Below are positions 56,500 through 64,000 of a stretch of DNA of 64,000 nucleotides, piece after piece. This DNA is from Sceloporus undulatus (taxonomy: Eukaryota; Chordata; Lepidosauria; Squamata; Phrynosomatidae). The notes under the pieces were generated by a model. That model was not told the origin of the DNA, ran no database searches, and saw nothing but the letters and a program-made list of their open reading frames with translations. The first letter of the stretch is position 1. Every line of letters starts with the position of its first letter. Both the position numbers and the translations under genes were made by a program. Where the stretch lies: contig NC_056527.1 of NCBI RefSeq assembly GCF_019175285.1, positions 122,045,520 through 122,109,519 on the forward strand, in the 5' to 3' direction.

Positions 56500-57915
56500 T
56501 TTTATTATTCATATAAAAATATTCAGCTATTTACATCCAATAAATATATTTCAGTAACAAATAAATTACACGAGTGATGGGCCCGGGGGCAAGCGAGAGG
56601 CTCTCTTGATCAAAGACGCCTGTCTTATTATTTACAGAATTTTATTTTAATTTTATTTTTATTTTAAAAAAGGGGGTAAAAGAAGGGAGCCAAGTGAAGA
56701 GGCATGCAGGACCAGGGGAGGGTCTGGCTGGGCAGAGAGCTTGGCTACCAGGCAGGGCCACAGCCAGGGGCATGGGGGGGGGAAACAAGGATATCTACAT
56801 GGCATGCTCCCCACCTCCAAAAGGAAGGCAAAGGAAGCTCAGTTCAGTCTCAGCAGTGGATTTTTTTGTTTTGTTTTAAAAAAAGTAATCTCTCTCTCTC
56901 ATGCGCGCACATACACACACACTCACACACACAGATTTGTGAGATACACAGACCAACCTAAGTGAGCTACCAGACACACGTCCTTGTGTACAACTTGAAA
57001 TGCACAATTTGCGATCAAGGCGTGCATGGGGCAGGAGTGCAATTTAAACTCAGCTTCCACCACAATCTTTGTCCAACCCTTTTGCCCTCCCCATCCCTAC
57101 CTTTTAAGCTCACCCCCCTTGAGGAATATAGCCCTTTTCCAGGTGAAGCTTTCTCCCAACCTCTACGCTTGCATCTCCACCTTCTCAGCCATGTTATAGA
57201 CAAGGGAGTCTCCTCCGCATCTCCTCTTTGGGCCACCTTTTGCCAACACCTGCTCCTTGGGATGGTTCTCCTTTAGAGAAAATTTGGGGAAAGGGGGATT
57301 TACAAACCATCATTCTAGTCTTCAGCCTTTCCTTTGGGAAGAATAAAAAAGGCGCGCAACTAGCCCCGGCCCAAATATTGCATACAGCCGGTCATCACTG
57401 GTCAGTATCAAAAAATTGGAAGGGGGAACAGAAAAGTATGGAGCCAAAATGCAGCTGGATCCACCCTGCTTTTTCCAATGACCGTTCACAGCATCACTGT
57501 TACGTTACGTCACAGGGCCACTCTGACAATCAAGACAACCCAGCAAGTCCGTCCATCCGTCCATCGTCCATGGCTAAGTCTGTAGTGAGGCCAAACTGAC
57601 CGTCCAAAGGCAAAGGAAGAGTGAAACCACCTCCCACAAAGTCCTAGGCATGTCCCAGAAGGAAGCACGGCTGAAAACACTGGACGATAAGAGGCGCATC
57701 GGGGGAAGAGAGTGCCTTGGCAGTGTAAAAAAACTGGTAAATGCGCAGTGGTTGTTAGAAAACTCACCAGGTCCAAAAAAGTCCTTAAATAGGATGATTA
57801 TTTTCTCTGTTTCGCTTTTTCTTTTTAATAAAAAGGTCATAGTCCCAGCCAAGGCAGTGATCCCAGCCTTGTTAATGAGGTAGTTGAGTGATATGTGGGT
57901 GAACATCGGTGTAGC
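56500..57915 (-). other. Probable SEMA4C 3' UTR
   Basis: Unique, repeat-poor sequence after the SEMA4C stop. Minus-strand AATAAA hexamers cluster at about 56636-56672 and near 56500. A CA-rich microsatellite lies near 56910-56932. The UTR end is inferred. Confidence 0.45.
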
Positions 57916-58757
57916 TCATACCGACGACTCTTCTGGGTTGGAGTCCGGCAACGCTTGCCTCTGCTTGAGCTTCCTGCGCAGCTCTTCCGCCAAGTCACTG
58001 TAGTCCGGCCGCTCCTCGGCACCCAGGTTGAGGCGGATGTAGCCGTTGGAGGAAGAGCCGCGGATGTTGCCCAGGTTGATGCGGTTGGGCGAATGGAGAG
58101 GCGGCGACTGCAGCGGCTGGCCGGGGATGCCGTTGGTGGTGGGAGATGGAGTGGTACCTCCATTCTGGCACACGGCATGCCCCGGGACAATCTTAAGGGA
58201 GCCATCTGAATAGTAATAGCTGGCCGGGTCCCAAAGTTTCTCATCTGAGTCCGAGGTGGTGCTGGGAATGAAGGTGGGACTCTTGGCTTCCTTGGGCAGC
58301 TCAATGGGGTAGACCAAGGTACTCTCAATGGTCTTGGAGCCCTTCTCAAGTTCTTCCTTCAGCCGGCGCCTCAAGGACAACACCACCAGCAGAAGCACCA
58401 AGCAGACAGCCGACAGAGCGATCACCACCATCCACACCAGGCCCAAGTTCTCCAGCGGAGCCCGGGCTTCCAAGGAGGTGGCTGGGTCAGACACTACCGT
58501 GACCACGTAGCTCTCAACCATCAGTTCATTCAGTTCCTCCAACTGGATGCACCTGTACTTGCCTCCCTGCCTTGGGCCCACGCTCAAGATGATCAAGGCC
58601 TGGAGGTGGGTGTCATAGAGGACCGAAGTCTGTTCCTCGGGCAGTTCCTTCCCATTGAAGGTCCAGAGGGCTTTGGCCAGGTTGGAGGTGAGGCGACAAG
58701 GGAGCACCAGGTCCGTGCCCACCATCACTGTGACATTCTTAGCAATAACTTTGGTTC
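57916..58757 (-). CDS. SEMA4C: SEMA4C last coding exon: Ig domain, membrane helix, cytoplasmic tail
   Basis: 842 nt. It encodes the Ig-like domain with two cysteines (LPCRL, YRCIQ), one membrane helix, and a proline- and serine-rich tail of about 160 residues with [46 protein letters not shown] and [13 protein letters not shown], ending ESSV. The ESSV end binds PDZ proteins such as PSD-95 in mammals. Acceptor TTTCAG. Confidence 0.96.
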
Positions 58758-61700
58758 CTGAAAGGTGGAAAGGAGGAAAAGATACCGTCATCTTAGCCAT
58801 TCTTTGGTCAACAAATGGAAATCATAGGAACAGAGAGAGCGGCTGATTCAGACCCCCTGTTCTATTTAGCTTAATAGTGACTACAGTGACTGGCATAAGA
58901 TGCCCAGAATGCAGATGAGGGAATAACTGTTACAAGCCATGAAATCCAGAAGCAAAACAGCCAGATCTATTGACCCATCTGTAGGAGCTCTTAAGATGTG
59001 AAATTACCCTGATAATTGTATCTTCTCATTGCAACAGCCCAACACCGAAGATCAAAGAGATGACAAAACCCAGAAATATCCCAATTCAGAAGAAATGAGT
59101 GCCCAAATAGCCATGGAAAGGCTGCCTGACAAATACGGAGGACTGACCTGGCCGGCTGGCACGCAAAGGGCTGCACATCGTTGGCTCCGTACCCAAATCT
59201 TGGAACAACACTGAAGTCCTACAAGAGGAAAAAATCAGCACATCACTAGAGGCTCATTGCATGGAACAATTCTCCAGGACTAGAAGTATATGTTAATGGC
59301 TAAGAAAAGCACATATCAATCTAAGATTAAAAGGATCAAAACCAGGCACTGTAGTTGGCGGATCTGCATCTAGGAACAATTCCCTTTCAGAAAAACTGGC
59401 TTGTTGAATCAGAATGGCTAAAAAGAAAATTTTAAAAAGATATGTTTGGCACTATCTGGGCTTTTATCATTGCTTTAATAATTGAGCAAGCTTCAAAAGG
59501 GATTGGAGGGGCACCATCATATCAGCCGTCATTTGGGACTTCATTCTTTTAAATTGGTTATGCTATTTTACTTTATATATGTTTTATGCATATGATTTTG
59601 GAATTAATGTTTGTATTCCTCGGCTGACTGATTTATCATCATGTTGGTTTTTTATCTTGTTTTGTCTTGAGGTTTTTGGAAAATAAAATACATTAAAAAA
59701 CAAACTAACTAGGAGCTGTAAGCATTCTACATCCCTGCGCATGTAGCTTGTGCAGCTGCAGTTTAACCCTCAGAGATTGCAGCTTTGTTTTAAAAAGGAG
59801 GTTTGTAAACTATATAGTTCAGGTGAGGAGGTTGCAGATTCATCAACATTTGGAAAATGCAGAGTAGCTGAACAGGATTTGTGGGAGCAGATGCTTCAGT
59901 GCCCTGCTGACACATACAGACATGCATAGCCCACCAATTGATCTCCACTGTTCTCTTCCTCTACTGCACTGTCCTTTCCCAAACGCGGCTGGCACAGCCC
60001 TTACCCATCGTAGGCATCAATGCGGACGCAGCGACTTCCATTCCAGGTCCAGGCACAGTAAGGGTCCTTGGCAAGGACGCAGTCGGAGCAGGAGTGGTAC
60101 TTGCTGCAGTCTGCTACCGGAAGCTGGATGACGTGGGAGTTGGAGCCAACGAACAGCACTCTCTAAGAAGGGAAGGGAAGAACATAAACAGTGGAATGGC
60201 ATCTGGAGTCACACCGTTTTGCCCCCCTATTAATCATGCCATCTCATTCTTTGGCACACAGGTATAAACATCTCGTGCCAAGTATGTGAACACAAGGCTC
60301 TAAGATTCTCTTAGTTTGTTCAAGCACAAATGTTTCTAGCTCTGATGACGGTTACAGATAAAGTCTTGTGAACTTTGCAGGCAAATTTCTGGTGGAAACA
60401 CAGAAGCCAAATGGCACAGTGATTTCTGCAATTTCCTCTCACTTTGTCCAGGGACAGATCCAGATAACCCACGTCCAACAAATCCCATCTTTGTCCTGTC
60501 CCCTGCCTCTTCCCACATTTGCTCAACCCAAAGGTTGTTGTTGTCGTCATTGTTGTGTGCCTTCAACTTGTTTCTGACTTATGGTGACCCTAAGGCAAAC
60601 CTATCCTGGGTTTTCTTGGCAAGTTTCTTCAGAGGGTTTTTCCTTTGCATCCTCTGGAGCTGAGAGAGTGTGAGTTGCCCAAGTGGGTTTACATGGCTGA
60701 GTCAGGATTCGAACCCTGGTCTCCAGAGTCATCGTCTAATGCTCAACCCATTACTCCACACTGGCCTCTCAACCCAAAGGACCCCTTCACAACCTCTTTT
60801 TCTGAATGTTAAAAAACAGAATTGGACAAATCAAGCATGGGAGCTCAACATGCACTATTTATCCCCAGCAAGATTTGTGTATGTGTGAGCATACAGACAC
60901 CCTACACTGGGAGGGATAACCAAAAAAATGTAGTTTTTCCTAGCTCTGTTGCAAACACAGAGATGCAGATCAGTGCTGTCGATGATTTAGTGTCATGGAG
61001 GGTGAGATATCTGCATCCAGTAGGGATCCAGGAAAGAAAGGCCTCCTAACTGGTGTCATGGCCACTGGCCATGTTGTCTTGGTGGAATTTGGGAGTTGTA
61101 GTCCTCTCCCCCTACTTAAGCTCCAGCCTTAATGTGTGGAACATTCCTTACCTTTTGGAGAGATAAGACCAGGCTCTTGATAGGCTGGGGCCGCTCAAAG
61201 ATCTGCAGCTCTTCAATGAGATGGACACCGGAGGGCAAGACCACTGCCTTGTGCAACCAGCCGTTCTCTGTGGAAGAGCCCAAGACAAGGTACATAGGAT
61301 GAATCATCATGGGAAGAAGTCCAAGGTATGTATAATGGACTCTTCCCTGCCAACATGCAAAGCCCCAACTCCCACCCTCTGCATCTATCCCCATGAAAAG
61401 TAGTCCATAGGCATGGCTTGTTTTTGACCCTTATGCCCACTAGGATGCCAGCCACATCCTCCTGAGAGCCACAAAGTGAATGCAGTCCTCCAAAGCCATT
61501 TCTGCAGCCAAACATCCCAGGGTGATCTTTTTGGGTCTCCCAGAGACACAGAAGGTCCAAAACACACTGCAGAAATAATCCAGTTTGAGATCGCTTTGAC
61601 TGCCCTGACCAGTGGATTATCTAATACAGTGGTTTGATCTAGATGTTTTGGACTTCAACTCCCATAATTCCTGACTGTCAGCCAAGGTGGCTGGAGCTTC

Positions 61701-64000
61701 TGGGATCAGAGGTCCAAAACAAACGGGCCCTTGTTTTCGGCTGGGGTTTGGTCCCTGGACACTCAGTGGATATAAAAATCCCATTAAATGCAATGACATA
61801 TAGTAAAATGGTATCCCATATGCAGAATGGTAAAAATCAAGGTTTGCTTTTGGGAATTTATATATATTTAAACATATTTTCAAGCGGTGGATGATTGAGT
61901 CTATGGATAAAGAATCAGCGGATACAGAGGACCAACTGTACAGCTACTTGTAAAAATGGTAACTGTGCCATCTTAGAAGAGACATCCTCTCCTCTTTCCT
62001 CCCCCACACAGACAGGAATGCTTCTTCCATGACACTTCCATGACACGCGCCACATATCATCTTTAACAACAAAAGAAGCCACCGAGAAAGGATGCGCCTT
62101 GCTTCCGAGCCACTTTATCAAAAATGCACATGCAAATTTAATTGATGGCTTAACCCACCAAGATTTCTTAAGCACTGACAACTGATTAATGCAAACCATA
62201 GACTGCGTTGTGTAAGATCTATTCAAGAGGTTTTCCCCGTTCTGTATTGAAAGGATCCTTTGAAGTGTAGTAATGTCTGATGGTATCTGGCCCTTTTTTG
62301 AAAGAAAAAATTAACTATCATTTGAAAAGTGTGTGGGCAAAGCCTGGCGAAATCTCAGAAGCCAGAGGAGGTGGTTGGACAGGTGGTTCAAGGCAATGCC
62401 ATGCCATAATTCCTTGCCTCTCCCCTTGACTAGCTAAACCAGATGTACCTTCAGCAAAACTGTTCTGTGTCTGCTTTGTCTTAACATTTATTTGTTTGAG
62501 AGTCAGCATGGTGTCATGGTTTGAGACGCTGGACACTGGCGGAGACCAGGGTTCGAATCCTTGCTCAGCCACAGGAACCCAGTGGGTGATTTTGGGCAAG
62601 GCACATGCTCTCAGCCTCAGAGAAAGGCAATGGCAAACCCCCTCTGAACAAATCTTGCCAAGGAGACCCTGCAAGAGGTTCACTTTAGGATCACCTTATG
62701 TCAGAAATGACTTGAAGGCAGCCTGCAACAGCATTTATTAATTTAATGCTTGCTAATGGGTTTGAAATCTATGGAAAAGTGGAATAAAATGCTTTCATAA
62801 CACAGAAATTTTTTAAAGAAAGAACACCCACACACTTCCCAAATTTACAGAGATAGCAGGACAGGTTTCTTCACCTGGCAAAGAATGTGCTTTTCCACTC
62901 TCGCTGCTCTCCAAAAAGCCTTGAAGATGCATCCCTTCAAAGGGATCTTCTATGCTATCTTCATGTTTACCGATCATTAATTTTAATTGCTTTACAGTTT
63001 AATTTGTGTCGGTGTTGCTTTCTTATTCAATTTATTTTTATCTGTGTTATCAGCTACTTTGAACTCTGGATTTATTTTTTCCCCAGCAGAAAGTCGGGAT
63101 AAAAATGGAATAAAACAAAGCATTCTTTAAATGTATTGTGAACGTAAAATATGCATCAACTCCTGATGACTAGTCCACTAACCCATCCCCTTCTCTGTTT
63201 ATTTCAGCCTTTCCCAGCCTGGTACCTGCCAAATGTGTTGGATTATGACTCCCATCATTCCCAGGCAGCATAACTGTGCTGATGAGGATACTGGGAATGA
63301 TATTCTAATATGTCTGGAGAGCATCAGGTTGGGGAAGATGATTTTATTGCAACAAACAGAGTTCTCCCGCATCTCCAGCAAACCACCTTGCCATCCATTG
63401 CTACGTAAAGGTCCTTTGCTGTGCCTTCTGTGCCTTCAAATCATTTCTGGTTTATGGCAACCCTAAATCGAGGACATGTTTGGGGGCCAAAACTATGGGT
63501 TTGTGTATGTTGTTGTTATGTGCTTTCAAGTCATTTCTGACATTTGGCAACCCTAAGGCAACCCTATCGTGGGGTTTTCTTGGCAAGATTTGTTCAGAGG
63601 GGGTTTGCCGCTGCCTTCCTCTCCGGCTGAGAGTGAGTTGTCCAAGGTGGCTTTCCAAAGCCCAGCAGGGATTTGAACCCTGGTTTCTCAGCCCTAGTCC
63701 AACACTCGAACCACAGCACTACCCTGGTTCCCAGATAAATGCCAACTATTAAATTCTTGGCAAAAGCTTTGCTTTGCCACATGCGGCGCGGGGTCTTGTT
63801 GTGCCATACCTGTGCCAATGTACAACACTTGGTAGGGTTTCCCATCCAAGCCGTGGACTCGTTCCACCACCAGCTGGGTGAAGTTGGCATCCTTCTTAAC
63901 CAGCAAGGGCCGGTTGCCTTGTGGCGATACCACTTTATCCATGAGTGGGTGCTTCTTGGCAAAGTTGAGAGTGTTGTCTGGCAGCTCCAGGGAGCTGGTG
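57916..64000 (-). CDS. SEMA4C: SEMA4C, semaphorin-4C, 3' part (last five coding exons; runs off the window)
   Basis: Exons in gene order: 63810-64000 (cut by the window edge), 61152-61267, 60005-60162, 59148-59218, 57916-58757; all join in frame. SEMA4C is a single-pass class 4 semaphorin that signals through plexin-B2 in neural and muscle development. Seen here: the end of the Sema beta-propeller ([20 protein letters not shown], then YIGTG), a PSI module ([20 protein letters not shown]), an Ig-like domain ([10 protein letters not shown] ... GKYRCIQ), a membrane helix ([20 protein letters not shown]) followed by a basic stop-transfer run RRRLK, and a cytoplasmic tail with [15 protein letters not shown] that ends in the PDZ-binding motif [10 protein letters not shown]. 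The tail motif identifies SEMA4C rather than other SEMA4 members. Confidence 0.95.
59148..59218 (-). CDS. SEMA4C: SEMA4C exon, PSI-Ig linker
   Basis: A 71-nt exon encoding [20 protein letters not shown], then SRP, that joins both neighbours in frame. Little sequence is conserved except the single Cys. Boundaries TGTAG and G|GTCAGT are good. Phase agreement with both flanking exons is the main support. Confidence 0.82.
59230..59700 (+). repeat. Possible LINE 3' end in a SEMA4C intron
   Basis: AT-rich stretch ending GGAAAATAAAATACATTAAA, AAACAAAC, like a poly(A)-type retroposon end. No open frame and no family identified. Confidence 0.3.
60005..60162 (-). CDS. SEMA4C: SEMA4C exon, PSI domain
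   Basis: Encodes [20 protein letters not shown], then [20 protein letters not shown], then [12 protein letters not shown]. It has the cysteine spacing C..C..C..C typical of plexin-semaphorin-integrin modules and one NGS glycosylation site. Confidence 0.93.
60533..60772 (-). repeat. Sauria-type SINE, full length
   Basis: TTGTTGTTGTCGTCATTGTT, GACCCTAAGGCAAACCTATC, CGAACCCTGGTCTCCAGAGT (inverted B box), TACTCCACACTGGCC. In a SEMA4C intron. Confidence 0.9.
60775..61150. other. SEMA4C intron, no feature recognised
   Basis: Unique-looking; one GGGAGTTGTAGTCC phrase at about 61090. Confidence 0.4.
61152..61267 (-). CDS. SEMA4C: SEMA4C exon, end of Sema domain
   Basis: Encodes [20 protein letters not shown], then [19 protein letters not shown], parallel to human DGWLLKAV...MVEELQVF...VESLVLSQ. 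Acceptor CCACAG, donor AAG|GTAAGG. Confidence 0.93.
61558..61720. repeat. MITE half and short ACAACTCCCAT-type repeat
   Basis: ACTGCAGAAATAATCCAGTT, TGAGATCGCTTTGACTGCC, then TTTGGACTTCAACTCCCATA and its loose inverted mate. Confidence 0.55.
61728..61938. mobile_element. Tigger-type MITE
   Basis: GGGTTTGGTCCCTGGACACT, TATAAAAATCCCATTAAATG, TTTCAAGCGGTGGATGATTG, GATACAGAGGACCAACTG; TA follows. Same family as the split copy at 19815. Confidence 0.65.
61945..62495. other. SEMA4C intron, no feature recognised
   Basis: Unique-looking intronic sequence without recognisable elements. Confidence 0.4.
62498..62735 (+). repeat. Sauria-type SINE, near full length
   Basis: GAGTCAGCATGGTGTCATGG, CAGGGTTCGAATCCTTGCTC (B box), AAGGCAATGGCAAACCCCCT, AAATGACTTGAAGGCAGCC. 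Confidence 0.9.
62985..63118 (+). repeat. L2-like LINE 3' end
   Basis: CAGCTACTTTGAACTCTGGA, then CAGAAAGTCGGGATAAAAAT resembles the common lizard L2 end. Degraded. Confidence 0.4.
63212..63340. repeat. Short ACAACTCCCATCAT-type interspersed repeat
   Basis: TTTCCCAGCCTGGTACCTGC, TTGGATTATGACTCCCATCA, ATGTCTGGAGAGCATCAGG. Related phrases occur near 1430, 2690, 12455, 23000, 38385 and 48690. Confidence 0.55.
63420..63740 (-). repeat. Sauria-type SINE with a preceding tail fragment
   Basis: A tail fragment at 63420-63475 (GTGCCTTCAAATCATTTCTG) precedes a fuller copy at 63508-63738 (TTGTTGTTATGTGCTTTCAA to TTTGAACCCTGGTTTCTCAG). In a SEMA4C intron, ending about 70 bp before the exon. Confidence 0.85.
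63810..64000 (-). CDS. SEMA4C: SEMA4C exon, Sema domain (partial at window edge)
   Basis: Encodes [20 protein letters not shown], then [20 protein letters not shown], then VYQ-like VLYIGTG. This is the last part of the propeller. The exon continues beyond base 64000. Donor GTATGG. Confidence 0.93.

Noticed and set aside
57837-58349. 170-codon open frame overlapping the SEMA4C last exon
   Set aside because: A shadow of the SEMA4C reading frame on the same strand; no motif.

Overview
This is a vertebrate nuclear window, most likely from a squamate reptile. The host genes are intron-rich with GT-AG junctions. The interspersed repeats are of squamate type: many tRNA-headed SINEs with a BovB-like tail (Sauria SINE type), 5S rRNA-headed SINEs, CR1 and BovB-like LINE pieces, SPIN and other hAT MITEs, and long ATT microsatellites. 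An iguanian-type lizard is my best guess, but that is inference.

The window carries four host genes in the order CNNM3 (+), ANKRD23 (-), ANKRD39 (-), SEMA4C (-). From memory this is the same block as human 2q11.2. CNNM3 runs from its CpG-rich promoter (about 6.0 kb) through eight coding exons to a stop at 21655. ANKRD23 has nine coding exons between 35471 and 27317, all phase 0, coding for 306 residues. ANKRD39 has four coding exons between 40652 and 38756 (186 residues) and probably an untranslated first exon at a strong GC-rich promoter near 43.3 kb. SEMA4C enters from the right edge; its last five coding exons (end of the Sema domain, PSI, Ig, membrane segment, tail ending ESSV) lie between 64000 and 57916.

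Layout: 1-5.9 kb is repeat-rich flank with one unique stretch at 4.64-4.93 kb. CNNM3 fills 6-22 kb; its introns hold SPIN, another hAT MITE, pogo/Tigger MITEs, a BovB-like fragment and a 75-bp ATG microsatellite. CNNM3 and ANKRD23 are tail to tail with about 5.7 kb between stop codons. Between ANKRD39 and SEMA4C (41-56 kb) there is no protein gene that I can see. That stretch holds a CR1 LINE with a long open reverse-transcriptase frame, AC/AT microsatellites, a dense cluster of palindromic MITEs, foldback repeats and several unique AT-rich blocks that look like candidate enhancers.

The genes do not form an operon or a pathway. CNNM3 is a magnesium-handling membrane protein, ANKRD23 a muscle ankyrin-repeat protein, ANKRD39 a small ankyrin protein and SEMA4C a transmembrane guidance ligand. 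The most unusual points are a cluster of small indels confined to CNNM3 coding exon 2, 5S-rRNA-derived SINEs (one a tandem dimer), two hAT MITEs of families known for horizontal transfer with visible 8-bp target duplications, and a palindromic MITE family carrying a ZNF143-like motif. No retrovirus or LTR element, CRISPR array or standalone RNA gene was recognised. Two 10-N assembly gaps both sit in ATT microsatellites.
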